NCBI RefSeq assembly: GCF_028618575.1
Contig: NZ_JAQITA010000003.1
Location: 115,158 to 179,157, forward strand
Direction: 5' to 3'
DNA from: Bartonella sp. ML70XJBT.G
GTDB taxonomy: Bacteria > Pseudomonadota > Alphaproteobacteria > Rhizobiales > Rhizobiaceae
DNA: 64,000 nucleotides
Shown one piece after another: positions 21,027 through 31,095 of the stretch. How positions within the stretch are numbered: position 1 is the first letter of the stretch; every line of letters begins with the position of its first letter. Under the pieces are notes generated by a model that worked only from the letters and a program-made list of their open reading frames with translations, searched no databases and was not told the DNA's origin. A program made the position numbers and the translations under genes.

Positions 21027-21058
21027 CGATATATCAAACTATGAAACAGAAATATTTT

Positions 21059-22441
21059 TTAAGGAAATAATAAAACAGCCCTCAACCCTGGATTTGCATT
21101 TTCAAGTAACAATTCACCTCCGTGAAGTTTCATAACAGCTTTTGCGATACTTAAACCAATACCAAAACCAGGCTGTGTACGACTTTCTTCAAGGCGAACA
21201 AAGCGTTCTGTTACTTTTTCACGTTTATCCGCTGCAATTCCTGGACCATTATCGCTCACAACAACCAACAAATGCTCCCCACGATATTCCATCGATAAGC
21301 AAACTTTTGCTTCCCTTCCATCTTTAGGAGCATATTTAATCGCATTATCAATGAGATTAAAAATCGATTGTGCAATAAGCTCACGATTTAATTTCAGCTC
21401 TTTATCAAATGTATCCCCTAACCGAAGTAAAACACCTGATTCTTCAGCAAAAGGTTCATAAAGTTCAACGGCATCTTCAAGGATCAGCTTCATATTCATA
21501 ACCTCAAGATGCTCAATTGCACTGCTGGCTTCAATACGCGAAATCATCAAAATCGCATTAAAAGTACGAATAAGTTGATCTGATTCAGCAATAACAATAT
21601 CCAGTGCTTGACGATATTCAAGCTTTGTCTTTTGCCCAGAAAGCGCTTCTTCCGCGCGATTTCTAAGGCGTGTTAGCGGTGTTTTTAAATCATGAGCAAT
21701 ATTATCAGATACTTGACGCAAACCAATATTTAATTCTTCAATACGGTCTAACATAATATTAAGGTTAGCAGATAATCGATCAAACTCATCCCCTACCCCA
21801 GAAACCGGTAAACGCCCACTGAAATCTCCCTCCATTAAACGCTGTGAGGCCGCTGTGACATGATCTATCCTTTGTAATGCTCGTCTCCCAACAAAAAACC
21901 ATATGAGTAAAGCCCCTCCAACCATTGCGATAAGAGCAATCATAACTGCTTTACGAATAACCGCCGCAAAACGTTCTGGCTCGTCTAAATCTCGTCCTAT
22001 CAGAACCTTCATACCATTGGGTAAATCAAAAACAATTGCCAAAGCGCGATGTTCACTTGTTTTGCCATGTTCTCCAAAACGTGAATATAAAAAGGAATTG
22101 GCAATCAAGCCATTATGACTCAAAAGGCCTAATTCAATACGTGCAACATTGCCTGCTAAAATACGCCCCATAGGATCAGCAACAAGATAAAGAAAAGCTC
22201 CTGGTCGACGTGAACGATAATCAATCGTGCGAATTAATAAAGGAAGTCCACCATAATTATAAGAATCTTCAATATATCTTAATTCTTCATGTAAAGCTTG
22301 CTCCGTTTGCTCTGTTAGCAATGAAGCGGAAAAATCTGTCATATAAAGAGAAAGCCCTGTTGCAACCAACCCGAACAATAAAATATAAAGTGCTGAAAGC
22401 CTTAGCGCTGTTGTGCGCATAATATTGAGCAAACGATTCAT
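21059..22441 (-). CDS. Two-component sensor histidine kinase (EnvZ/PhoQ-type)
   Basis: A 460-residue inner-membrane kinase with transmembrane helices at about residues 10-30 and 163-185, a periplasmic sensor loop between, a HAMP domain (RRALQRIDHVTAASQRLMEG onward), the H-box NIAHDLKTPLTRLRNRAEEA with the phospho-acceptor His near residue 250, and a HATPase with FNLIDNAIKYAP, DNGPGI and GFGIGLSIAK. It overlaps the stop of the response-regulator gene by 4 bp. It lies between a degP-regulator block and the glnE relic, as in rhizobia, where this pair is poorly characterised. The stimulus cannot be read from sequence. Confidence 0.92.
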   Translation of the reverse strand: MNRLLNIMRTTALRLSALYILLFGLVATGLSLYMTDFSASLLTEQTEQALHEELRYIEDSYNYGGLPLLIRTIDYRSRRPGAFLYLVADPMGRILAGNVARIELGLLSHNGLIANSFLYSRFGEHGKTSEHRALAIVFDLPNGMKVLIGRDLDEPERFAAVIRKAVMIALIAMVGGALLIWFFVGRRALQRIDHVTAASQRLMEGDFSGRLPVSGVGDEFDRLSANLNIMLDRIEELNIGLRQVSDNIAHDLKTPLTRLRNRAEEALSGQKTKLEYRQALDIVIAESDQLIRTFNAILMISRIEASSAIEHLEVMNMKLILEDAVELYEPFAEESGVLLRLGDTFDKELKLNRELIAQSIFNLIDNAIKYAPKDGREAKVCLSMEYRGEHLLVVVSDNGPGIAADKREKVTERFVRLEESRTQPGFGIGLSIAKAVMKLHGGELLLENANPGLRAVLLFP

Positions 22442-23124
22442 ATTTTTTTATCTGGTGCTTTCAACATATAACCAGCTCCCCGCACAGTATGGAGAAGGGG
22501 GACATCAAATTCTTTTTCAATTTTTGCTCTCAAACGAGAGATATGAACATCAATGACATTTGTCTGGGGATCAAAATGATAATCCCAGACATTTTCCAAA
22601 AGCATAGTACGTGTCACAACTTGACCAGCATATCGCATCAAATATTCAAGGAGACGAAACTCTCGTGGTTGCAAGAGGATATTTCTGTCACCCCGTTTTA
22701 CTGTATGTGTTAACCGATCAAGCTCAAGATTGCCTACACAATAAACTGTTTCTGCTTCTTTAGGATTTTTCCGACGCTGCAACACTTCAACACGAGCAAG
22801 AAGTTCAGAAAAAGCATAAGGCTTTGTCAAATAATCATCCCCTCCTGCACGCAAACCCGCCACACGATCATCCACTTGCCCTAAGGCCGAAAGGATGAGC
22901 ACTGGTGTTTCATTGCCTTTCGCACGCAATTCAGAAATAATAGAAAGACCATCACGATGTAAAAGCATTCGATCAACAACCATGACATCGTAGTTTTCCG
23001 TTTCAGCTAAGGCGTATCCAGTATCCCCATCATAGGCAACATCAACCGAATGCCCCGCTTCCAAAAAAGCTTTTTCGAGATAACGCCCCGTCTCACGATC
23101 ATCTTCGATAACGAGTATCTTCAT
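22438..23124 (-). CDS. OmpR-family response regulator
   Basis: A 228-residue regulator with an N-terminal receiver domain (acidic pair EDD at residues 7-9, phospho-acceptor Asp in VMVVDRMLL near residue 51, Thr/Ser in LILSALG, Lys in YLTKPY) and a C-terminal winged-helix DNA-binding domain (LQPREFRLLEYLMRYAG, then NVIDVHISRLRAKI and VRGAGYML). It is the cognate partner of the overlapping sensor kinase. Position downstream of degP suggests control of envelope stress functions, which is inference. Confidence 0.94.
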   Translation of the reverse strand: MKILVIEDDRETGRYLEKAFLEAGHSVDVAYDGDTGYALAETENYDVMVVDRMLLHRDGLSIISELRAKGNETPVLILSALGQVDDRVAGLRAGGDDYLTKPYAFSELLARVEVLQRRKNPKEAETVYCVGNLELDRLTHTVKRGDRNILLQPREFRLLEYLMRYAGQVVTRTMLLENVWDYHFDPQTNVIDVHISRLRAKIEKEFDVPLLHTVRGAGYMLKAPDKKI

Positions 23125-23205
23125 AAAACGTATCTCCGTTATTTTTATAAAATCGCCTGATAGGACAGAAGTCTACAAAACCTCTGCCCTATTAATAACA
23201 AAGGG

Positions 23206-24723
23206 TTATTTTTTGAAAATTGGAAGAGCAACAAAACGATTTTGTTCATTTGTTCGTACTTGTAGCAGTATAGCTTTTCGTCCTAACTTTTGAGCATTCT
23301 TAATTGCATCAGTAATATCAGAAACCTTTTTAATAGATTTATTATTAACTGTTACAATCACATCACCAGGACGTATTCCCTTATCTGCCGCATCTGAATC
23401 CGAATCCACATCTGTTACAACCAACCCTAAACCATCATCAGAAGGAGCAACAATCAAACCATAATCTTCCAACGTCTCATCTGGATCACTATCACCGCGC
23501 TCATTTGAATATTTTGCACTCTCTTTTTTGTCTTCATCTTCAGGCATCGAAGCGAGTTTAACCTTGATATTGTCTTCTTTACCAGATCTCCAGACTCCCA
23601 AAGTTATGGTTTCTCCAGGTTTAATATTTGCAATACGCTTCGCTAGATCACGAGAATCATTAATTTTTTCACCATTCACGGAAAGAATGACATCACCTGC
23701 CTTGATGCCAGCCTTTGCTGCTGGTCCTTTTAAAGGATCAGTAACCAAAGCACCCTTCGCTTCCTTCAAACCTATCGAATCGGAAATTTCCTTCGTCACA
23801 GGCTGAATCTGAACCCCAAGCCAACCACGCTGAACGGAACCTTTTTCGATCAGTTGTTGTACAACTTGTTTTGCTGTTGTTGCCGGAATAGCAAAAGCAA
23901 TCCCAACATTTCCTCCAGAAGGAGAGAAAATCGCGGTATTAACTCCCACAACCTTACCATTAAGATCAAAAGTTGGACCGCCAGAATTTCCTCTATTAAC
24001 AGCAGCATCAATCTGAAGAAAATCATCATAAGCACTCGTGCCAATATCACGTCCACGTGAGGAAACAATACCTGCTGTCACAGTTCCACCAAGACCAAAT
24101 GGATTACCAATGGCAATAACCCAGTCACCAACGCGAAGTTTTGAATCATCACCAAAATCAACATAGGCAAATTTTCTTGTATCATTTACTTTCAAAACTG
24201 CAAGATCAGTTCGCGGATCTTTCCCAACGAGTTTTGCAGTTAATTCTGTACCATCATCAAGAATAACAGAATAACTTGTACCTTCAGAAATCACATGATC
24301 ATTGGTTACAATATAACCATCAGAAGAGATAAAAAAACCCGATCCAAAAGCTATAGGACGCAGTCTATTTGAACGTTGTGAAAACTTATTTTTAGGTTTA
24401 TCGTTATCAAAAAATTCTTTAAAAAACCTCTTCAAAGGATGTTGATCTGGTAATTGGTTAAAACCTGGACCACTAAAAAAATTATTAAAGAACCATTCTT
24501 CTTTCTTTTTATTGCTCTTTACTTGCACTGCTACAACCGCAGGTTTTACTTGAGCAACAATATCGGCAAACCCCTGCTGTTGTATTAATGAACTAAAGAC
24601 AGAATTTGCATGAGCCGTCGTCGTCCACAAACTTGATCCACAACCACTAAAAAACAGTGCACTTTCCAACGCAACAGAAAAACTTACTGCGGCTAATGTT
24701 TTGAAGAAAGTTTTTTTAACCAT
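23206..24723 (-). CDS. degP: Periplasmic serine protease DegP/HtrA
   Basis: A 505-residue trypsin-like protease/chaperone of the envelope. A signal peptide spans roughly residues 1-40 (hydrophobic core, TTAHA before NSVFSS); a Cys within the region leaves lipoprotein processing possible but unlikely. The catalytic triad is visible as His in VTNDHVIS, Asp in DPRTDLAVLKV and Ser in GNSGGPTFD. Two PDZ domains follow (RGWLGVQIQPV and DYGLIVAPSDDGLGLVVTD). ATG 24723 has AGGAG at a spacing of 11-12; the upstream in-frame TTG at 24744 is unlikely. DegP of Bartonella (HtrA) is a known immunodominant antigen family. Confidence 0.95.
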   Translation of the reverse strand: MVKKTFFKTLAAVSFSVALESALFFSGCGSSLWTTTAHANSVFSSLIQQQGFADIVAQVKPAVVAVQVKSNKKKEEWFFNNFFSGPGFNQLPDQHPLKRFFKEFFDNDKPKNKFSQRSNRLRPIAFGSGFFISSDGYIVTNDHVISEGTSYSVILDDGTELTAKLVGKDPRTDLAVLKVNDTRKFAYVDFGDDSKLRVGDWVIAIGNPFGLGGTVTAGIVSSRGRDIGTSAYDDFLQIDAAVNRGNSGGPTFDLNGKVVGVNTAIFSPSGGNVGIAFAIPATTAKQVVQQLIEKGSVQRGWLGVQIQPVTKEISDSIGLKEAKGALVTDPLKGPAAKAGIKAGDVILSVNGEKINDSRDLAKRIANIKPGETITLGVWRSGKEDNIKVKLASMPEDEDKKESAKYSNERGDSDPDETLEDYGLIVAPSDDGLGLVVTDVDSDSDAADKGIRPGDVIVTVNNKSIKKVSDITDAIKNAQKLGRKAILLQVRTNEQNRFVALPIFKK

Positions 24724-24898
24724 TTGGTATATGCTCCTATTCAATCATATTTTCATCCCAATGCCGCTCTCTTATAAAACAGAAGACCTTACCGTTTTCT
24801 GTCTAAATTGTTAAAGTTTTGTAAGGTTTCAGTATATAATGACATATTCTTATCAATAAGGATAAAAAAACAATTGAAACGACTTAAATTTCTCTGCA

Positions 24899-25321
24899 TC
24901 AGTCCTTAAGATCATTATTTTTTGCTTTATATCGTCTTGTCCGAAAAAAGAGAGCACTTGCAATGGTGATGATCATGATCAAAGGAAACAGCCATAAAAA
25001 CCAAGTTGTTTTATTAAATGGTGGTTTCAAGAGAATAAATGCACCATATCGCTCAACAAGAAAATCAATCACTTGTTGATTCGTATCCCCCATTTTTAAT
25101 CTTTCTCGAATCAAAAGTCGTAAATCACGTGCTAGGGGAGCATCTGAATCATCAATTGATTGATTTTGACAAACCGGACAGCGCAAATGTGATGAAATAT
25201 CTCGTGCACGTGCTTCAAGTACTGTATCCTGCAAAATTTCATCAGGTTCCACTGCTACGACTAACCGTAAAGAGAAAATCACGATTAAAAAAACGAAAAT
25301 CCATAGTAATCTATTGTTCAT
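24899..25321 (-). CDS. ccmH: Cytochrome c maturation protein CcmH (CycL)
   Basis: A 140-residue membrane-anchored oxidoreductase with a signal/anchor segment (residues 1-23), the conserved heme-handling motif LRCPVCQNQ (redox CxxC) near residue 46 and a C-terminal transmembrane helix (about 103-125). It keeps apocytochrome c cysteines reduced for heme ligation together with CcmF and CcmI. The gene begins 1 bp after the ccmF stop. This is the short, CycL-type CcmH without the TPR part, which is provided by CcmI. Confidence 0.95.
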   Translation of the reverse strand: MNNRLLWIFVFLIVIFSLRLVVAVEPDEILQDTVLEARARDISSHLRCPVCQNQSIDDSDAPLARDLRLLIRERLKMGDTNQQVIDFLVERYGAFILLKPPFNKTTWFLWLFPLIMIITIASALFFRTRRYKAKNNDLKD

Positions 25322-25322
25322 C

Positions 25323-27299
25323 TTAATGTCTTTTCAGAACATTGACCGTAAGTTTCCTATTATGCACCCTCATGCGGAACCAATAACCCAAAAAAGAAAG
25401 GCTTCCACCTATAGCCATCATCAATCCCCCTAACCAAACACATATTATGTAAGACTTCCACCATATATGCACAACGACTTCCCGCCCCTCTATACGTCCT
25501 GGCACAATATAGAGCTGAGATAAGCCATAACTTTGAATACCAACTTCGGTGGTCGATGTATTTTGACTTGAATAAAACCGCTTTGAAGCTGTTAGATTAC
25601 GCACAGCATTGTTCTTTTCATATATTGTAAAATAAAATTCCATTGCTGAGTAATTCGGACCAACGCCATCGCGCACTTCATCTAAATGAAGCGTTTTACC
25701 CGCTATCGTTACCATATCTCCTATCTGCATGGTTAGAATACGCTCTTGCCCAAAAGTTGATACACAGACAATACCAAACAATGTAACACCTAACCCCATA
25801 TGCGCCATTGCTGCACCAAATACCGACCATGGTAATCCAATAAATCTCTTAACCCGCACCTTCAAAGCAATCTTGTGATGTCCACTCTTTTCCCAAAGAT
25901 CTGCTAAACTGCCTAAGAAAACAAAAGCTGAAAGCCCAATTCCTAAAATGACAAAAATATCGCGCAAAGAAACTGCGTAAAATGCGATAAAACAAGCTAT
26001 ACACACTAATGCAAAAACAAACCAAAGCCGCTCAAGAACTGCGAAAAAATCACCCCGTTTCCACGACATCATGGATCCAAATGGAACCAATAATAACAAT
26101 AACATCATTAAAGGCCCACAGGTAAGATTGAAAAAAGCAGCTCCTACAGAAATTCTTTGTCCCGTTAATGCTTCAATCAAATAAGGGTAAAGTGTACCAA
26201 TCAATATTGTCGCTGTTATCGTTGTGAGCAACAAATTATTTAAAACAATAAAACCTTCACGTGAAATTGGTTGGAAGAATCTTCCTGCTGTCAAAACAGG
26301 TACGCGCAAAGCAAAAAGAAATAAAGCACCTCCCGTGAAGAAGAATAAAAGTGCAAGAATTGCTCGTCCTCGTGCTGGATCGACAGCAAAACTATGAATA
26401 GAGGTTAAAAGACCAGAGCGAACAAGAAAAATTCCTATAAGAGAAAGGGAAAAAGTAATAATAGCCAAAAATAAAGTCCAACTTTTCAATGTTTCCCGTT
26501 TTTCAAGAACAAGAGCAGAATGTAAAAGGGCTGTTCCTGCAAGCCAAGGCATAAATGAAACATTTTCAACGGGATCCCAAAACCAATAACCACCCCATCC
26601 TAACTCATAATATGCCCAATAGGACCCAACCATAATACCCAATGTCAAAAAACACCAAGAAAGTAAAAGCCAAGGACGAAGCCAACGCGCCCAAAGCCTA
26701 TCGACATATCCTATCATCAATGCAGCGACTGCAAAAGAAAAACAAAGTGAAAAACCAACATACCCTAAATAAAGAAGTGGTGGATGAATTGCTAAGGCAA
26801 TATCTTGTAAAAGAGGATTGAGATCCTTTCCCTGTAATGCCGGTGGATCAACACGTAAAAAGGGGTTGGACATAAAAAGAATAAATAAAAGAAAAGCGCT
26901 TGTAATCCAACTTTGACATATGAGAATAAGCGCCTTAAAATGCTCAGGTAAATGTTGGCTAAACAATGCCACCAATGTACTGAAAAAAGAGAGACTTAAA
27001 ACCCATAGCAACATGGATCCTTCATGGTTTCCCCAAACACCAGCAATTTTATAAAGTATTGTTTTTTCTGAATGAGAATTCTCCACCACATTCAAAACAG
27101 AAAAATCAGAAACAATGTAGGCATGAACAATAATCAAAAAAGATAAGAATAATAATGTAAAAGTGATATATGTTAGAGGAAAAGCGGCTTGTATGAGTGA
27201 ACGCTCCCTCCACAAAAAACCTAAAGCAGGTAAAAAAGCCCCTAATAAACTTACGGCAAAGGCAGCAGATAAAAAAAGATGACCTAGTTCAACAAGCAC
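25323..27299 (-). CDS. ccmF: Cytochrome c heme lyase subunit CcmF (CycK)
   Basis: A polytopic membrane protein of ~658 residues with about 15 transmembrane helices. The tryptophan-rich heme-handling motif WGGYWFWDPVENVSFMPWL is intact, with KIAGVWGNHEGSMLLWV upstream. CcmF accepts heme from CcmE and ligates it to apocytochrome c. I favour GTG 27299, which aligns VLVELGHLFL with the usual CcmF N-terminus and has GGAG upstream; a GTG at 27320 inside ccmE would add seven residues. It lies between ccmE and ccmH in the rhizobial cycHJKL order. Confidence 0.95.
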   Translation of the reverse strand: MLVELGHLFLSAAFAVSLLGAFLPALGFLWRERSLIQAAFPLTYITFTLLFLSFLIIVHAYIVSDFSVLNVVENSHSEKTILYKIAGVWGNHEGSMLLWVLSLSFFSTLVALFSQHLPEHFKALILICQSWITSAFLLFILFMSNPFLRVDPPALQGKDLNPLLQDIALAIHPPLLYLGYVGFSLCFSFAVAALMIGYVDRLWARWLRPWLLLSWCFLTLGIMVGSYWAYYELGWGGYWFWDPVENVSFMPWLAGTALLHSALVLEKRETLKSWTLFLAIITFSLSLIGIFLVRSGLLTSIHSFAVDPARGRAILALLFFFTGGALFLFALRVPVLTAGRFFQPISREGFIVLNNLLLTTITATILIGTLYPYLIEALTGQRISVGAAFFNLTCGPLMMLLLLLVPFGSMMSWKRGDFFAVLERLWFVFALVCIACFIAFYAVSLRDIFVILGIGLSAFVFLGSLADLWEKSGHHKIALKVRVKRFIGLPWSVFGAAMAHMGLGVTLFGIVCVSTFGQERILTMQIGDMVTIAGKTLHLDEVRDGVGPNYSAMEFYFTIYEKNNAVRNLTASKRFYSSQNTSTTEVGIQSYGLSQLYIVPGRIEGREVVVHIWWKSYIICVWLGGLMMAIGGSLSFLGYWFRMRVHNRKLTVNVLKRH

Positions 27300-27306
27300 A
27301 ATCGAA

Positions 27307-27786
27307 TTACTTCTCCACACTGTGATGCTTGTTCAAGCGATCAGCTGTTTCTTTTGACATATAAGTCTCATCATGTTTTGCTAAAACACGCCTACCTATA
27401 AAAACACCCTGTTTATCAAAATATCCTTCTACAATAATTCCCTGCCCCTCACGAAAAAGATCTGGCAAGATACCATTAAAAATCACTTTTTCATGTTTTG
27501 TGTTATCCGTTACAAAAAAAACAACGCCCAGCTCTCCAACATATTGAACAGTTCCCTTTTCAACAAAACCGCCTAAACGCAAAGGGTGTCCCGATAGAAT
27601 ATCTTCTCTTGTAATTTCAGAGGGTGTTCTAAAAAAGCTTACCGTATGACGCATTGCATAAATAATAAGACTTATTGCAATTGTTATCACCAAACAACAT
27701 GATAAAATGATTAGCAATCGATTTTTTTTACGCTGCTTTAAAATAGCTCTCAATGAAGGAGAAGTATGAAACGAGGGATTGTTCAT
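27307..27786 (-). CDS. ccmE: Periplasmic heme chaperone CcmE (CycJ)
   Basis: A 159-residue protein with a single N-terminal membrane anchor (about residues 24-46) and an OB-fold periplasmic domain ([24 protein letters not shown]). The covalent heme-binding histidine is in LAKHDETYM near residue 142. It ferries heme from CcmC to CcmF. It precedes ccmF directly. CcmA-D are not in this window. Confidence 0.95.
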   Translation of the reverse strand: MNNPSFHTSPSLRAILKQRKKNRLLIILSCCLVITIAISLIIYAMRHTVSFFRTPSEITREDILSGHPLRLGGFVEKGTVQYVGELGVVFFVTDNTKHEKVIFNGILPDLFREGQGIIVEGYFDKQGVFIGRRVLAKHDETYMSKETADRLNKHHSVEK

Positions 27787-27974
27787 AAACTGTCTACGGA
27801 AATTCTTTTATAAATACGGTGTATAAACATTGATTATTAAGAGGTCTTATCTTTCAAGATAAGCTTGGCATATCTTGTAGAGAGGCGCAACTTTTTATCC
27901 AATATCTTTACTACTTTCAAATATCCCCTCTGATTGAATCCTCTAAACTATCTCAAATTACTTTTCTTAAGATT

Positions 27975-28706
27975 CTAATTGGGTGCATTCCCTAATTGCA
28001 TCATCATGGCTTCAATACGTGATCGTCCTGTAAAATCTTTAGGCATTGTATCAAGAAAATTTTGTAAAGATTGCACTGCCTGTACAGACTTACCTGCCTG
28101 ATAAAGCGCTTCCGCGATTAATAAACGAGGATAAAAATCTTTTGGCGCTAAATCTGCTGCTTTTTGAAAAGCATTTTGTGCTTCTTGGGTAATCATTCCC
28201 CCCTCATAACCAATCAAAGCCAAACCATACCCAACTAGTCTTGGAGCTGTTTCTCCATTCAAGTGCAGCGCATCTAAATAAGCATTCACAGCATCCTGAA
28301 ATTGACCTTCCTCAAGATACCCTACTGCTAATGCATCTGCTAACTTACCATCATGAGGTGTACGAAAAAAAAGGGTTTGTAGGCGAATAAGTTGTTCACG
28401 CTTGCTAAGTGTTTTGGGATCCTTATCCATGAGTTCGCTAAAAAAATAACTCTTAACTTCTGGATTACCTGTAAGACCATAAATGCTCCAAGTGATAAGA
28501 AGGACAAATAAAATACTCAAGGCCTTAATATGTTTACTCTTATAATAAGCGAAAGCTTTATCAGACTTAACCGAATACATACGGTTTCTTTCACTCTCAA
28601 TGCCTTGAACGCTTAACCCTTTTTTTGCACCAGAGGAAGGAAGCGAAAGAACAAGAATACTCGTTAAAAAAATGAAAAAAAATGCTATCAAAATGAAGAA
28701 GAGCAT
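27975..28706 (-). CDS. ccmI: Cytochrome c biogenesis TPR protein CcmI (CycH), shortened
   Basis: About 243 residues, while CycH/CcmI is commonly 350-400. Two transmembrane segments remain (about 1-20 and 60-78 from ATG 28706). The C-terminal TPR domain is clear (LADALAVGYLEEGQFQDAVN, AQNAFQKAADLAPKDFYPRL, AEALYQAGKSVQAVQSL), which presents apocytochrome c to the lyase. The loop between the helices is much shorter than usual and the conserved Y-R-D-Q-L-type segment is missing, which may be a lineage-specific shortening rather than a defect because the frame is open. A TTG at 28727 is an alternative start. Confidence 0.85.
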   Translation of the reverse strand: MLFFILIAFFFIFLTSILVLSLPSSGAKKGLSVQGIESERNRMYSVKSDKAFAYYKSKHIKALSILFVLLITWSIYGLTGNPEVKSYFFSELMDKDPKTLSKREQLIRLQTLFFRTPHDGKLADALAVGYLEEGQFQDAVNAYLDALHLNGETAPRLVGYGLALIGYEGGMITQEAQNAFQKAADLAPKDFYPRLLIAEALYQAGKSVQAVQSLQNFLDTMPKDFTGRSRIEAMMMQLGNAPN

Positions 28707-28996
28707 ATCATTGTGCACCCAAGACAAAAATTAAAAAAACGAGCCAATTTACTTTCCCCTTTTATTCACAGAGACATAGATATAAAATAATAAAAGCTCA
28801 TTTTCCTATGAACTGTATTGTCAAGTTTATCATTCATTTTTCTCATAGAGATCAATAACATAAAAAAATTTATTTTTGCTTTTCTATTATAAACAGGTAT
28901 ACCCTTTAAAACTCTGAAAAGACTGTTTGTTTTTATATAAAAACACTGCTGTGCACTTATAAACTTCAATATACATGCCTCTTAAGCAAAAAATAT

Positions 28997-30409
28997 TTAT
29001 CTCCGTCTTGGTAATACAACTTTCGCACACAATCCTCCCAAGGTAGAACGCAATAAAAAAAGCTTTCCACCATATTCATTGACCATATCTGAAACAATTG
29101 CTAACCCTAACCCTGTTCCTGGCTTACTTTCATCAAACCGGTGCCCTCTTTTTAAAGCATCACCAATTTTATCTTCTGTTAAACCAGAGCCATCATCTTC
29201 TATGAGGATATTAAAATATTCTGTTTTTTCAAGATCTTCTTCTAAACCACAAGAAACCAGAACTTTTGTACGAGACCACTGCGCAGCATTTTCAATCAAG
29301 TTCCCTACAATTTCCTCTAAATCTTCCCTTTCACCAGAAAAAATAATATCAGCAACATCCATGATAAATTGAAACTGTTTTTCAGGGTTAAGCTTTTCCA
29401 TCACCCGTACCAAACGATCAACCACTCTACGAACAGAGGTATGATAAATGATACTATCGCGTTGTGCTGCAATCCGCGCACGCTGAAGATAATGACTTAT
29501 TTGGGCCTGCATAATTTGCGTTTGTTCCCTCAATAAAAGAGCCTGTTCTCCACACATCTTATCAACTTCATTCATCATCACTGAGAGAGGTGTTTTTAAT
29601 GAATGTGCAAGATTTCCAACCTGTGTGCGAAACCGTTCAATAATACGTTGATTATTATTGATGAGGGCATTCATCTCTTGTGCTAGCGGCATCACTTCAC
29701 TGACTAAATCTGTATTTACATAATGAACCCTACCTTGGCGAATATCATTCAATGCGCGTCGAATAAGCTTCAAAGGTTGAAAACTAAAGAAAATAAGAGC
29801 AATATTGATAAGAACACTTCCTATACCAAAGCTCCAAAGAAAAATTTGTAAAGTCCGTTTAAATTCTCGTACTTGTGCATGTGCTTCATCGATATTCCCT
29901 ACAAGACGAAAACGCGCAATATGATTTTGATTATCAAGAACAACATCACTTTCAATGACTTGTAGATTCTGACCATTCTCTCCCTTTATCCGATAAGAGC
30001 GAAAGAATTTATTGTCAAAAGGTATTTCAATATCGCTTGGTGAAAATATACTCCCTGTTCCTAAGGATGGTGATGTCAATCTTCCTTTTAGATTATGGGA
30101 TATCGCCACAACTTCCCAATACCATCCTGTTGTTGGATCGAAATAACGAATATCATCAATTCCAACACTGCCTCTCAAATTTCCCTCGGGTGAAACCGTT
30201 ACCGTTGCAATGAGGCTATAAAGCTGAGTAGAAAGAATACGCTCTAGATTTTGTTCACTTGAACGCTGATAAAATAAAATACTCACTGCAGAAATGGATG
30301 AAAGTGAAATAACAACCCATAATGTTGATAAAACCATAACGCGTAAACTGAGAGATCTACTAATGAAAAAAAAGAGCCTTTTCAACCGGTTGTTCTTTTT
30401 AAAAAACAT
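28997..30409 (-). CDS. feuQ: Two-component sensor histidine kinase, FeuQ-like
   Basis: A 470-residue kinase with transmembrane helices at about residues 20-42 and 190-210 and a ~150-residue periplasmic domain (including YFDPTTGWYWEVVAIS). A HAMP-like linker follows, then the H-box NLAHSLKTPLSVMMNE and a HATPase with IENAAQW, EDDGSGL and GTGLGLAIV. It adjoins the response-regulator gene. In rhizobia the FeuP/FeuQ system, restrained by the small periplasmic protein FeuN, controls cyclic glucan export; the three-gene order here (small exported protein, regulator, kinase) is the same. The family is certain, the FeuQ identity moderate. Confidence 0.72.
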   Translation of the reverse strand: MFFKKNNRLKRLFFFISRSLSLRVMVLSTLWVVISLSSISAVSILFYQRSSEQNLERILSTQLYSLIATVTVSPEGNLRGSVGIDDIRYFDPTTGWYWEVVAISHNLKGRLTSPSLGTGSIFSPSDIEIPFDNKFFRSYRIKGENGQNLQVIESDVVLDNQNHIARFRLVGNIDEAHAQVREFKRTLQIFLWSFGIGSVLINIALIFFSFQPLKLIRRALNDIRQGRVHYVNTDLVSEVMPLAQEMNALINNNQRIIERFRTQVGNLAHSLKTPLSVMMNEVDKMCGEQALLLREQTQIMQAQISHYLQRARIAAQRDSIIYHTSVRRVVDRLVRVMEKLNPEKQFQFIMDVADIIFSGEREDLEEIVGNLIENAAQWSRTKVLVSCGLEEDLEKTEYFNILIEDDGSGLTEDKIGDALKRGHRFDESKPGTGLGLAIVSDMVNEYGGKLFLLRSTLGGLCAKVVLPRRR

Positions 30410-31078
30410 TCATTGATCACCTTGCGTTCTCACGCGATAGCCCATTCCTCGAATAGTCTCAATCAAATCTACTCCAAGCTTCTTACGTAAGCGACCTACA
30501 AAAACTTCAATCGTATTTGAATCCTTATCAAAATCCTGATCATAAAGATGTTCGATAAGCTCGGTTCTTGAAACCACCCTATCACCATGATGCATGAGAT
30601 ATGAAAGAAGTCTGAATTCATAGGATGTTAATTTCATCAACTGACCATCAACAAAAACACGAGAAGTCTTGGTATCTAACAAAACACTCCCACAGCATAA
30701 CGTGCTTGTTGCATGTCCTGTTGCACGACGAATTAACGCCCGTAGCCGCGCCATAACTTCTTCCAAATGAAATGGCTTCACAACATAATCATCAGCGCCT
30801 GCATCAATGCCACGTACCTTATCAGACCAACGATCTCGCGCTGTTAGTATTAAGATAGGCATGGTGTATCCCTCGTGACGCCACTTTTCAACAACACGAA
30901 TTCCATCTATATGGGGCAATCCTATATCAAGTATCACAGCATCATAAGACTCTGTGCTTCCTAAAAAATAAGCCTCTTCACCATCAAAAGCACTATCTGA
31001 AACATATCCCGCATTTTTCACCGCTTCTGCTAATTGATGGTTGAGATTTTTATCATCTTCGGCAATTAAAATACGCAT
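30410..31078 (-). CDS. feuP: OmpR-family response regulator, FeuP-like
   Basis: A 222-residue regulator: receiver domain with acidic AEDD at residues 6-9, phospho-acceptor Asp in AVILDIGLP (about 51), Lys in YVVKPFH; winged-helix domain with LTSYEFRLLSYLMHH, NTIEVFVGRLRKKL and IRGMGYRV. It is followed directly by the sensor-kinase gene and preceded by the small exported protein after 17 bp, so the three probably form one transcript. The FeuP name is by operon architecture and resemblance to PhoP-type regulators. Confidence 0.75.
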   Translation of the reverse strand: MRILIAEDDKNLNHQLAEAVKNAGYVSDSAFDGEEAYFLGSTESYDAVILDIGLPHIDGIRVVEKWRHEGYTMPILILTARDRWSDKVRGIDAGADDYVVKPFHLEEVMARLRALIRRATGHATSTLCCGSVLLDTKTSRVFVDGQLMKLTSYEFRLLSYLMHHGDRVVSRTELIEHLYDQDFDKDSNTIEVFVGRLRKKLGVDLIETIRGMGYRVRTQGDQ

Positions 31079-31095
31079 GTAATATCTACAAAAAA

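Noticed and set aside
28766..28969. 67-codon frame upstream of ccmI on the minus strand
   Set aside because: AT-rich with no ribosome site, no recognised motif and poor codon pattern; probably non-coding.
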